Shown: positions 14,901-25,607 of the stretch, one piece after another
Layout of the letters: every line of letters starts with the position of its first letter
Position numbering within the stretch: the stretch's first letter is position 1
Source: Adineta vaga
Lineage: Eukaryota; Rotifera
Assembly: GCA_021613535.1 (NCBI GenBank)
Contig: CP075495.1
Coordinates: 3,100,001-3,164,000, forward strand
Direction: 5' to 3'
DNA: 64,000 bases
Program-made: the position numbers and the translations under genes
Notes under the pieces: model-generated
Database searches by the model: none
What the model was told of the DNA's origin: nothing
The model's input: only the letters and a program-made list of their open reading frames with translations

Positions 14901-17900
14901 TGTGATATTAAAACGAAATTGTGTTAATAGAAGACTTATTTCATGCCATTGACCATCATTTAAATTATCTAAATAAGATTGATTGGTTTTTTTCTCATAA
15001 ACAATCAAAACTCTATAATCTTACCTCGACGATGACGAACTGTTCGTTTATTTCCATCCAATTGTACCGTACAAGCTAATTGTCCTTCATCAAGAAAGAG
15101 CTAAAAGAAAGAAAGATAGTCACTATGTATTTCTTGAAAACAAAATTCATTCTTTATTTACTCGAAGAAAATCTTGATCAGGTACATCATTAATACCAAT
15201 CATCAATTGTCTTGGCTCAGATAAATTCGTATAAAATAGGATTCCATTAGGTTCAAATGTACGCATTTGAAAATTTAAATCAATCGATGTCGCACCTGGT
15301 TTTCGAAAGATTTCAAGATATGAATCGAATGTTTTGAATGTATAAGGATGCATATTCATTGAATCATCCTAGAAATTCGAACAGAGAAAAAAGTGAAAGT
15401 TATCTTTCATTTCAATGATGATTTGTCAAGCATAAGCATGTGATAAATAACTGAACAGTGAATGCATTTGTTACATGCATAAGTATCAAAGCAGCGAAGC
15501 ATAGAATGGCAAAAAAAGCAATAACAACAGATAGTTAGGTATTCTTTTCTCTTACTTTTTCATCTTAATCTAAAAGAATTCAGGTTTATTTTCATTTGAA
15601 ATATGAACGAAAATCAAGAGAAGAGAAGAGAAGGAATGCTTGAATAGAAACTTACTTCACACATTGCTCCGGAACCAACCATTCCTTGTTCAAGACCATA
15701 GAATGGATTTTGTCGTTGTAAATTTTGTAATACATCTAATATAGCTTTTGTTGATGGACTAACATAGAGAACATTTTCTAAACATCCTTGAAAATTCGGT
15801 CGCACAGATATACCACGTTCCATGTGATTAGGTGCACCACCCACATATAGCTACAAAAAAAAAGAAAATATGAAAGTTTTATTCGAGATACCATCTTGAT
15901 TAATATTAGATTTTGTATTATTTTTACTTTTCCATCAAGATCCAACCCATTAAATGCACTTCGTGATTCTTCTTGAACAATAGTTTGATCGATTTTAAGT
16001 GAAATATTTTTCATATTACGTATAATGGCTAAATCATGCCATTGATAATCATCTAATACACTTCCACCTTGAATTATAGTCGCACCTGGACGTCCTGGCA
16101 TAGAACCTAAAGAAAAAAAGTCATATATATATTCATTTGATTTCAATATAAATTTCATTCAAACCTAGATCAATTCCAACAAATATACTTCCATTTCGTA
16201 ATTCTACACTTAAATAATCATTATTTTGAGTTCCTTTTGCATAAAAAAGTACACCATGTGGATAATTTGTTTTAAAACGTAAACGTAATTCATCTTGTTT
16301 ATTATGTAATGGAATAAATGTCGCATCATAATAAGCAATTGTATGTCCATCAAAATTAAATGAGGAAGATGCTAGAAATAGCCGAAAGAATGTATGTCAA
16401 TATTCAATACAATTCACTCAGAGTACTTACTAAATGGACAACCATAAACTTCAACACGCATTGATATAAAATTATTCCATAGTCGTGGATTAAAACGTAT
16501 ATAACGTGTAATTACCGGATCCGAAAGATTATTTCGAACAATACCATTATCATTTTTATTTCCAACAAAATTCTAATACAAATAAAATCATGTTTTTCTT
16601 TTTTTTTACAATTAATCTTCCTGATATTCAACATACCAAAATGATTTTATCTCTATTGGTATAATGAAACCAATTATGACCGTTATCAGAATACATCAAA
16701 TTGTATACAGTCACATATTCTTTTGCAGCACGACGGCCTTGTGTTGCAACGCCCGTAACATAATATCGAGAGCCTAGATCAATGTACAGATATTGATCAG
16801 CATCCATATAAGCTGGTCGCCAAGCTTTAAAGTAGAAAATAAAACGTTGAATTTCTAAAGGAAAAAGTGTCAAAAAAAAGAAAACAAACCATATCGAGCA
16901 TTTAATCGAGCCGTATATGGTTCTCGACCTTGTACAAATGATGAAGCAAAAAATGCTGCATCAGGAATTTTACGCGATTCTACACCTAGATTTGGTGGTC
17001 GTTGACAAGGATTGTAAAGATCTGCTGATGTTTGACCATTAATTACTGAAGAAAAAACACAAATATATTATTCAACTGAAACATGATTGAATGAAATAAA
17101 ACAAACATGAAATTGAGTGTAGAAAAATGAAAAATGAAATTAAATGCATCGACGAAATAATCAACATAATTTAAACAATAAATATATTTTCTTTTGATTA
17201 AATTGCTTGAAATATCACCATGAGATTAAGAAAAAAATGACATAGATTTAGATGAGATAAATCAATTCTCTTCTGACATAGACAAGGTCAAGCGTATATA
17301 TATATATATATGCACACCTAACTGACCGTCGTTTGTAAATTTCCATTGGTTATCCTGTCCTTTCTTTACCGTCCGATGAATCATATATTTCGATGCATAC
17401 ATTTTACAAAACAGAACAAACGAATGATGTCACTAGTGTCTAACAGACATAGATGAACATAATTTTGTTTTCTTTTTCTTTATTCGTGATTAAAATAGAA
17501 TTGAAAAGGAGAACTATTTACACAGCACAAGAATTGGTAAGAATAATAAATAAAGTTAACAAAGATCAGAGAGAAACTTTAGAAAGAAATACTTTGTTTT
17601 ACAACGGAATTTTTCGTTGACAAATTGTATTTTTGCTTATATTTTCATATGAAAAATTAACAGTTACGTGACTGAGATCAGACTAAATATTGAATTAATT
17701 GTTGATTGATACATCAGTAACTGAAAAGAATCAAGTTATGGTTAAATTTAAAAAAAAAACGAGTATAATGATGATTCAATCTTACCTTCTCGAATTGCCG
17801 CATTAATTTGGTCTAATGACCAATCAATAGGAAATGGTGTTTCCTGCAAAAAGAATGTAAAGTTTGAGTAAACATGGAAAAATATTCCTGCTTACCATTG

Positions 17901-17967
17901 TCTGGATTGATTCTTTGAAAACATTAGAATTTAGATGCTGGTGTTGGAGGTGGATCAGGAGCCACAT
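11965..17967 (-). CDS. Nrx-IV: Neurexin IV / contactin-associated protein (CASPR)
   Basis: Sixteen exons: 17967-17896, 17843-17786, 17045-16890, 16824-16637, 16572-16431, 16371-16165, 16106-15928, 15850-15656, 15368-15162, 15100-15025, 14968-14586, 14523-13639, 13580-13058, 12913-12415, 12355-12273, 12215-11965; about 1367 residues. Domain order is that of CASPR/Nrx-IV: F5/8 discoidin (about 54-205), LamG1, LamG2, EGF (CTPNPCRHGGLC), fibrinogen-like region (GGSEIGTGKCSCGLD), LamG3, EGF (CQSNPCLNGGRC), LamG4, one membrane helix (GIILSLLSVFAVVILLFIGL) and a short tail ending EWFF. These proteins are septate or paranodal junction adhesion molecules; the juxtamembrane tail (YRKSRQSGQYETKED) resembles the band 4.1-binding segment and the C-terminus a PDZ ligand. 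The 5' end is the weak point: the first exon given starts at an ATG with only a short hydrophobic stretch (MWLLIHL), a poor signal peptide, so a further upstream exon is possible. Confidence is high for the family and exons 2-16, low for exon 1. Confidence 0.92.
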
Positions 17968-18133
17968 GTTGGCTGAATTTCAATTGTTGATTTCCAAACA
18001 ATCTCGTACCTTCTTCTATCTCATGTGGTGTCACATGAAATAAGAGAAATTCGATCGAGTTGACTAAGATGTTTGTTTCATCTCTAATATCGTCACTGGG
18101 ACGTTCAACAACTCTTCCATCTTCAGTTGCCAT
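17924..18133 (-). CDS. Candidate small ORF overlapping neurexin IV exon 1
   Basis: An open frame from an ATG in good context (ATTATGG) at 18133 to a TAA at 17924 encodes about 69 residues (begins MATEDGRVVERPSDD, ends PDPPPTPASKF). A pyrimidine-rich acceptor (TTTTTTTTCAG) lies about 30 bp upstream, and a donor GTAAGC lies a further 27 bp up, which would make an intron of only 38 bp. The 3' end overlaps the provisional first exon of neurexin IV in another frame. Either this is an independent small gene, a 5' leader ORF of the neurexin IV transcript, or chance. An internal GTACGA...TTCAG pair (37 bp) would instead join it in frame to neurexin IV exon 1, but would not create a signal peptide. 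I recognise no family. Confidence 0.3.
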   Translation of the reverse strand: MATEDGRVVERPSDDIRDETNILVNSIEFLLFHVTPHEIEEGTRLFGNQQLKFSQHVAPDPPPTPASKF

Positions 18134-20411
18134 AATTTTGCATAGATTGATTGAAATATATCTGAAAAAAAACCATGCTGTTATTACTATACTGCTTACC
18201 AAGTACTATATGCTGCTAATACATCAAACCAAGTTGTGACTATTTATTACATTAAAAAATGATGACAAAAAACAACATATTTGTCAGTGTTATATATAGT
18301 ATCCCTTACTTTTATTCTCCCGTTGTGGGTGAAAACAAGTGACGAAAAACTCTTTTCTTTCCTTTTCTTTTACTTTTCTGTAGTTATTATTCATAGTCAG
18401 AAGCATTATCAAGAATTCAAGTAAATAATATTTATTTATTTTTTAACATTGTGCGGATCATAAGGGCAATCGATTAAATCTATTTCAGTTAAGATGCACA
18501 ATTCTTTTTCTTATCAAGAGAATCGATTTGATACAATTTTCTATTTTACCAAATGAACAAAATTTTATTACATAAAAACCCATTCCTTATATCATACATA
18601 TGTATACAAAATGAATAAAAAGTTATATCACTCACAGTATTTTGAAGCAAAATATCTTGGAAAAGGTTTTACATAGAATTTTATTCTATAGAGATCATAC
18701 ATTATTCGAGAAAAGACAAACATAAAACAAGGGAGGATATATATATAATAACTACAGACAAAACAGGGAAGGATACCATGGCAAGAGAGAAGCAAAAAGA
18801 AAAGAAATAATCACCGTATCACAGAACAAATTCAGATAAAATAAATAAAAAGAAAAATACAATGGGCAGTGAGAAAGAAAGAAAGAATAGGGCAAAATGT
18901 TTAAAAACACCGGTACGAAATGATAAGTTTACTATGCATTCTAATGAGTCTGACAGAAGAATCTCGTTTAACTCGAATTCTCAAAGCAGTCATATCACAT
19001 CTTAGTCATGACATTTTTCACGACCAATGCAATGTAAACACCGAAACAAACTCGAAGATTAATAAAAGACGTCTTTTGAATCTTCGTCTATCTAATCGAA
19101 CAATCAGATTGTTCATCGAAATTGATAGAAATGTTGATTTGATCATATAGATAGAAAAAGAATTTTAAGACGTTAAATATCATCGAGGTATATTACTATA
19201 TTACTATGAATGTAGTAGTATACATGTTAAGGATAAGTGAGATACAAATTTTAAAATATAATCTGTATTCACTGGCGAATAAAGTTGCTATTTGTTATAA
19301 CAACTATATTCTTAATATTCCCACAATCAAGGGGATCGAACGCCATGAGGCATTACTTAAAGTATTAACAACGCATAGATATCAATCGTAATGATTGATT
19401 CAAACGTTGCGCAAAGTGATGTTTTGTCTTATACTGTTGTTATTAACTCTTCGATAATGTATGACTGATACTTAAAATTTATCCATCATTTGCTCATCGA
19501 CAGCATCCTGCACTACACAAAACATCAACTTTGCTCGACATCAGGGGTGCACCAAATCCAATTCCAGTCAAATCCAAATCTAGGATTTGACTGGAATTGG
19601 ATTTGGTGCACCCCTACTCGACATACAGTAAATAATAATATGATCCGCAAAAAAATGTGATCTTGCCAATAACTGATAGCAATTTCTAAATAAAATTTAT
19701 TTCAATAGATAGCTATGTGTTTCAGAATAGTTCTTGTTCTTAGCATAATGTCAATAATTCAATAAGTATCTGACAATAGATGATGGAGTGTATAATATTT
19801 ACATTTTGATCATTGCATTGATGACAGAACTATTGGAATTTTCGAATGTTCTACATGCTGTTTAGAAGAAGAATTCAAATGAAACACATAGAAGCTGCAT
19901 AATTCTGGGAAATGGTAAGAAAGTACTATCGGATGATCAAAATAATTGTTGTTTTCAATAGAATGAAAGGATATCAGATGTTTGACAATTCACATCGTTT
20001 TAGTGGATCACATATAATTACTCTCAAGGATTTACATTTATAGTCCTGAGAATGAAATGGTTCCAATCAATAAGCTCTAGCGTTTAAGAAGCTTAAGAAA
20101 ATAAATAGATACCTGTCAACTATATGGATGTAATTACAAAAGTTACTCAGGGCTCTTGGACATCTCATAGATTCTCATATCGTACCAATAAAGACATTGA
20201 TAAAAGGACAAGAAGAAAAGGACAAAAGACTGAACACTTTCTCTACCGTAAACATTGAATTTAACTGCCAAAGAATGCTGAAGGTTCTTTCCAAATTTTT
20301 GTAAGATTTACGACAAATTTGTCCAAAATGTGTCGGTGATAGTTTGCAATTAATTTTGTTGGGGATACTGAAATTTTAAAGAATTAACTAAAATAAATTC
20401 AGAAGGTCATT
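18134..20411. other. Gene-free region with one mobile element
   Basis: No supported exon apart from possible untranslated exons near 18200. A short minus-strand stretch before the donor at about 18202 reads TTWFDVLAAYST but runs into a stop across the neighbouring splice junction, so it is not called. The region contains the palindromic mini-element at 19534-19624. Confidence 0.5.
19534..19624. mobile_element. hAT-like palindromic mini-element (MITE)
   Basis: Two perfect 33-bp inverted arms (19543-19575 and 19583-19615) are separated by a 7-bp loop. With one extra base at each side the element is 75 bp (19542-19616) and its termini read CAGGGGTGCACC and, on the other strand, TAGGGGTGCACC. 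It is flanked by an exact 8-bp direct repeat CTCGACAT (19534-19541 and 19617-19624). A (C/T)AGGGGTG terminus together with an 8-bp target-site duplication is the established hallmark of hAT-superfamily DNA transposons. There is no transposase, so it is non-autonomous. Perfect arms and perfect duplications point to recent insertion. Confidence 0.8.
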
Positions 20412-20906
20412 TTATGTTTTGTTATTTACTAGTATTTTGTGATCAATGGGGGCGATGCTTTGTTCTGAACTATACTCTAATTCCTAGTAATAAAAAACTA
20501 TATATAGATGAATAGAAATAATTTTGATGAAATAGACTTCAGATTCTGATGAAACCTGTTCATCCATCATTGAGTCCTCTATAACATTTGATGATAAGAT
20601 ATCATCCTAAGAGAAAGATATAAATACAACAATACATGTAGAGTAAATACCAATAACATACATTAAAGTTGACTTCCATTCCGTCATTTTCACTCGGATA
20701 TCCAGTGACGGTCTATGTAAATGAAACTAACAATTAAGTTTATGGTTTAGATTAAAATGCAATACCATGAATGGTGGTGCTGGTAATATTGGCATAGCAG
20801 TTGGTTCAACTATTGCCATCTCAATTCTGGCTGGTAACATGTCATTCAATAGCTGAATTACATTGTTAGTACCCTGTAATCTGATCAGAATATTGATATC
20901 ATTCAT
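20412..20906 (-). CDS. Small uncharacterised four-exon protein
   Basis: Exons 20906-20766, 20712-20662, 20606-20556 and 20483-20412 are each bounded by GT and AG, all introns are phase 0, and the joined frame is open for 104 residues to a TAA. The N-terminal exon reads MNDINILIRLQGTNNV and continues to a proline-rich end (PILPAPPFM); the C-terminal half is acidic (DDILSSNVIEDSMMDEQ). No membrane segment, signal peptide or known domain is visible. The third donor (GTTTCA) is weak, and an acceptor-like CAG just before GGTACT leaves open that the first exon belongs to a longer upstream gene. I do not recognise a family. Confidence 0.4.
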
Positions 20907-22064
20907 TTTAATAAACGGACTCAATGATGGTGTTAATCAGTTTTTTTACCATCTATCAAACTACAAATAAGATTGATTCATTTTATTCTAAGTCAAAGTA
21001 AAAAACAAGCAAATTAGATTCTTTTTCCCTATCGTCATGCGACAAAAATAATTTAAGTAAACTGTTTTCTTTCCTATCGTGTAGAACGCAACAAGATAGC
21101 CGACTTCGAATGAGACGTCTATGTTTTATGACTCAATGTCAAACATTTGTCTTCTCTTTCTCCCATAGAAGTATTCTCGATCATTCTCCATTATTCTAGA
21201 AGTCGTTTTGTCTGTCTCGTCTTTACATCTGCTTGAAAGTACTCAAAAATCGTTCTATCGAGTCACCGTGTTTTATTCTTCTCTATCTCTTTTTCGTTCT
21301 ATGCATTAGGAAAAACTCAACAAACTATTTGTCCTCTTTCTTTCATCATCTCATTGGTCAAAACTTTGTCATCACCTGATATATTAAATATACAAATTAT
21401 AAATAAAATGTATATACATTCTTCTATAGTGCTTGTTAAATTGTGGTTTTATATGATTACTTTCATACACTATTTTGAATATTTATAGATTTATTGCTGT
21501 TCGAGATTTTCCATTGAATAAGACTCATCCATTCTATTTGAAATGGAATCAAATAATCTTTTCAAATGAAGAATATTTATCGTACACTTAAATTCTTAAG
21601 CCTCTATCGTGTATTACATTTGTATAGAAACAAAAAAATGTTTTGTAATAAAAAGGCATAATTTCAGAAGAAAAATGTAATACTTGTTGTTCAAAAACGG
21701 GAGAAATATGGATATCTTGATTAATAATAATTGAATTAAAAGAAAACTGCTTCGACTCAAGCAATGCTATTCTTTATATAGTAAAATATTGTAGAATACT
21801 TTAGTTTTTCCCCAGTAATCGGTAAAGAAATTTAAATTATTCGTCCACCCTACTATTGCTTGTACCAATAACAAACAAACATATTATTATTGCACGTCAT
21901 CTTTATGATAGATCTGCATAGGGAGTTTAGTTCAAAGCATTGGTGCGTCTATTAACCATTCATTTATACTCATGATTCATTGTGGTTGTTGAGTAATATC
22001 TACTAAATAACAAGAAAGCATTGACTTATAGGAATTCTTTTATTTTCAAATTCTCGAAATAAAA
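20907..22064. other. Intergenic region
   Basis: No supported exon. It separates a minus-strand small gene from the plus-strand NUDT14-like gene and so probably contains divergent promoters. Pyrimidine-rich stretches (about 21120-21360) are the only compositional feature I see. Confidence 0.5.
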
Positions 22065-22877
22065 ATGTCGGCTGAAAAACAAAGTCAACTTACTGAAGAA
22101 GATTTATGTCGAATAAAAGATTTTCAAATTGGAGAATTACCAAAAAATTCTACTTTTGTTCGTCCATTTCGTGCTTCATTTATTGATGAACGAAAGAATG
22201 ATCCTGTCAAACGTTTCTGGGATGCTGTTGAAGAACATGTGAGTTAATTATTTACTTGCTTTTGTTTTTCTTCAATAACTTGAATTCTAATATAGAATTC
22301 CGTAGCTATTATTATTTATAATCGTTCTACTGATGCTCTTGTTTTTGTTCGTCAATTTCGTCCAGCCGTACATGTAATGATAAGTAAAGAAACTCAACAT
22401 GTTCCATCCGTATCCGACATTGATTTTACGAAACAAGATGCAAAATCTGCAATTACTTATGAATTTTGTGCTGGAATTCTTGATAAAAAACATTTATCAA
22501 GTAAAGAACATGCACATGCTGAAATATTTGAAGAATGCGGTTATGCTGTTGATATAAATTCGATTGAATTTGTAACTAAATACCGAATTGGTGTTGGTAT
22601 AGCTGGTCCATTTCAAGATCTTTATTATGTCGAAGTAACTGATGATATGAAAAAAAATACCGGTGGTGGAAATGCATCTGAACAAGAACGTAAGAGGAAA
22701 TGCAATGATGAACAGCAATTCATTTTGTTTTTATTTGACTTTGTTTTAGTTATTGTCGTACAAGAAATACCAGTCAATGAACTCTATCCATTTTTATTTG
22801 ATGAAAGTAAAGCAAAAGAAACAACATTAATGTTTGGTATTATGTGGTTTTTATATAAAAAAGGACGATTGCCATAA
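22065..22877 (+). CDS. NUDT14: Nudix hydrolase, UDP-sugar pyrophosphatase type (NUDT14-like)
   Basis: Three exons, 22065-22238, 22296-22689 and 22750-22877, encode 231 residues, close to the human enzyme. The protein shows the NUDT14 signatures in order: SVAIIIYN and LVFVRQFRPAV in the N-terminal half, then the Nudix box region from about residue 125 (CAGILDKKHLSSKEHAHAEI running into FEECGY), with the metal-binding EE pair in IFEECG, and FGIMWFLYKKGRL at the C-terminus. NUDT14 hydrolyses UDP-glucose and ADP-ribose to sugar phosphate and nucleoside monophosphate in the cytosol. The canonical REUxEE arginine is replaced by alanine (HAEIFEE), a position that also varies in this subfamily. The intron between exons 2 and 3 is open in frame, so retention would add residues rather than stop. 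A polyadenylation signal follows. Confidence 0.88.
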
Positions 22878-22912
22878 TGTTTTTTTTTCTAAACGAATAT
22901 GACATTCTCGAT

Positions 22913-22918
22913 AATAAA
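22913..22918 (+). terminator. AATAAA polyadenylation signal after NUDT14
   Basis: An AATAAA hexamer lies 36 bp after the stop codon of the NUDT14-like gene, on its strand, a normal spacing for cleavage and polyadenylation of a short 3' UTR. Confidence 0.5.
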
Positions 22919-23627
22919 ATATTAAGAACTATTGATTTTACGATAATTCAAATAATGATATGTAATGCTTATAGTTCATTGAAAATAGTTAGCTGAATTA
23001 AATCAAACGATTATTAGTAGACCTTTGTTGACAACAATATTCTGCGAGAAACGATATCGATCGATTGAAAACTCATCCATTTCACTGAAAGAATTATTTG
23101 AAAATATATTTAGATGATATGCATATTAGAAGAACATCACAGACACATACGCATCTCTAATCTACTTCCTCCTCCCATCATAAACGGATGTTCATTCTTT
23201 ACGGAAGAGAACAGTGTATTATAATCCTTGACATAATCCTTGACTTTAACATACTATTTCAATTCAATTAAAAAATAAATGATAATACAATTCAAAATGA
23301 ATATTAATTTATAAAAAGCATAAAACACGTAAAACTGCATGAATTTCAAAATGACATATACTTAAGATAAATAATTTCTCTTTTTGGATTCAAATTAACT
23401 GATCATATAGAAAGGATATATGTAGTTGTTCACATGAAATTTAAAAGTTCTAAAAATTTATCGAATAATATTTCATTTTTCTAAAATCATCAATAGATAT
23501 TTCATTTTCATATATAGGTCGACAAAGTTTAGCAGTTGTCATTCTATTGACCTTAAAAATGTCATTGCGGATAATCATCGTGATTATTAATAATTAAAAT
23601 GTTTTTTTTTCAAAAAAAAAGTCGAAG
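22919..23627. other. Intergenic region
   Basis: AT-rich sequence with no supported coding exon between the NUDT14-like gene and the next plus-strand GPCR. Its end holds the GPCR promoter. Confidence 0.5.
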
Positions 23628-23637
23628 TATATAAAAA
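23628..23637 (+). promoter_or_regulatory. TATA box of the plus-strand GPCR
   Basis: TATATAAAAA starts 54 bp before the ATG of the GPCR. The position allows a transcription start a short distance before the ATG and a very short 5' UTR. The spacing argues that this single-exon gene uses its own core promoter. Confidence 0.5.
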
Positions 23638-23681
23638 CCTGTCATGTCAAAAATTACGCACAATTCATTTGAAACAGCAAA

Positions 23682-24718
23682 ATGAATAATACCACAGATG
23701 AAACAAACGGATCCTTATCCCCACCACTAGAAGTACTGCGAATGATTACAGCCATCTTAGGAATAATGGTATATAGTACAGGATTCATTGGCAATTTTTT
23801 ATCTCTCTTGCTTTTCATTCAAAAAGACTTTCGTCAAGTATCTACTGGACTTATTTTTCTTTTACTTAACATAGTCAGTACTATTCATCTATTTTCATTG
23901 ATTGTTGAATATGTTGATAGTATTTATCAAATTCAAATTATACCCAATGATAAATTTCGTTGTCAATTTATATTATGGTTACAAAATGCAACACGTACAA
24001 TATGTTCATTTTTAGCAGCAACTATTTCACTTGATCGTTTTATTCGATCGGAATATCTGATGAAATCACGTTTATGGTGTACAACACAAAATGTCATGAA
24101 ATTGTTCGTTCTCTATTGTTTATTTTCTATTATATTCTACACATTTTTCCTTCATCCATTGAATATTTTCAATAATCTGAAGCAATGTTCATTTCCTGTT
24201 TCAAGTACATTTCGTCTATTTGCATTGAACTATCTACCACCAATACGTTTTTTCTTAATTTGTGTTCTTCCAGTTGTTGTTATGGTTGGATTGGTGGACG
24301 AATGCTTTGGAATATCCATCAATCAAAGAATCGTGTTTCACAACAAACCGTAGCAGGAAAACAGAATGTAGCCACTATTGTTGCTCCACCATCACGAGGA
24401 AGTAATGTAACGGAAGAAACTCGAAAAAAACGAGCAACCATTGATTCCATGTTACTTTTAATGGTTCTTGCAAATGTAATTGCATATAATATCACACAAA
24501 TTCCATTTAATGTCTACACACTTTATTACGGATATGAAACATCTGATGATTATACAGTTTATTCATTAATGCGAGCATTTCTTCTTATGTGGAGTTCGAT
24601 TTATTTTGGAATTGGATTTTATTTATTTTGTCTTACATCATCACAATTTCGAAAGCAATTTCTTACTAAAATGAAAAGTATTCGTGTTTGCCATCAGCCT
24701 ATTCAACGTCGCACCTAG
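23682..24718 (+). pseudogene. Rhodopsin-like GPCR with internal frameshift
   Basis: A single uninterrupted stretch reads as a seven-helix receptor only if the frame changes once near 24288-24297. The first frame (23682 to a stop at 24353) gives an N-terminus with NNT and NGS glycosylation sites, TM1 (GFIGNFLSLLLF), TM2, TM3 with LDRF for DRY, TM4 and TM5 (FFLICVLPVVVMVG). The second frame (stop at 24718) gives the loop after TM5 (GGRMLWNIHQSKNRV), TM6 (DSMLLLMVLANVIAYN) and TM7 (SSIYFGIGFYLFCL), which lacks a standard NPxxY. The shift is equivalent to loss of one base, and no intron of usable size with GT-AG ends removes it without deleting conserved sequence. It could be a recently disabled allele or paralogue, or a base-calling error. 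An intact TATA box and otherwise clean frames suggest the lesion is recent or technical. Confidence 0.6.
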
Positions 24719-25607
24719 ATTTCAATTATCCGTAAAATATAAACTAGCATTAAACTTTTCTTTTGTTTTTCAATACATAAATAAAAAGCAACTGTATGAG
24801 AAATCTATTGAATTGGATACTGAAGTGAATTTTCATATTTGGTCATCTAATTTGACAATGGACTTCTATAAAAATCTTTGCTTGGTCTAGTTTAAGCTAG
24901 ATCTATCAACGTACCTTCTCATTAATCTATTCTCTGTATAGCTATATATATATATATATATTTCATGAAAGTTATACAGTCGTAAATCTTCTTCATGTAA
25001 CGTTTTTTTCCCATCTAGAATTTCATATTTCATATACATTATTCATACAAGTGTGCATTGTGCTCATATGCACCAGAGAGATCACAAAGCCAAGAGAAGA
25101 AAAAAGACGAAAAAGCGAGAACAAATTACCCATCAGATAGAACAGACAGATACATAAGTACATACACAATGATAAGATGAATAGCATTTAATAAACATGA
25201 GCACAGAAAAGATCATTTGAAAACGAAAAGTAAAAAAAACAAAGTTTTTCGTTATTTGTTTTCCTAATTTCGTGCAAAAACGATTTTATCAGACTAACGA
25301 TGCTGATCATTGTTGGGATTATCAAATGCCAGAAGAACATCATTGAGATATAGACAGAGAAAAAAATAACTACACAAACATACACTCACAAACATGCGAC
25401 AAATGTGCAAGGAGTTCAGGTATAAAAATAAGGGACTGAAAATAAACAAACAAGCAAAGCGAAAAATACGTGCCATGAAGAAGAAATTTCTAACTGTTAC
25501 ATCATGTTTAGAATAAAGAGAAACAAATGGATTGAATCACAGTGCGGAAGAGAGAATTAATCAATCAATAAATAAGTTAATCATGTGTCTTTTATTTATT
25601 TATTTAT
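24719..25607. other. Intergenic region between convergent genes
   Basis: The plus-strand GPCR and the minus-strand phosphatase end towards each other here. There is a (TA)n tract at about 24942-24961 and a TTTATT-rich segment at about 25589-25610, which reads as AATAAA repeats on the minus strand right at the phosphatase stop and may serve as its polyadenylation signal. No coding exon is supported. Confidence 0.5.

Noticed and set aside
18203-18250. Minus-strand peptide TTWFDVLAAYST before a GTAAGC donor
   Set aside because: It looks exon-like, but splicing to the only nearby acceptor creates a stop codon, so it may be untranslated or chance.
24684-24890. Open frame after the plus-strand GPCR
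   Set aside because: It only overlaps the receptor end in another frame and continues into AT-rich 3' sequence.
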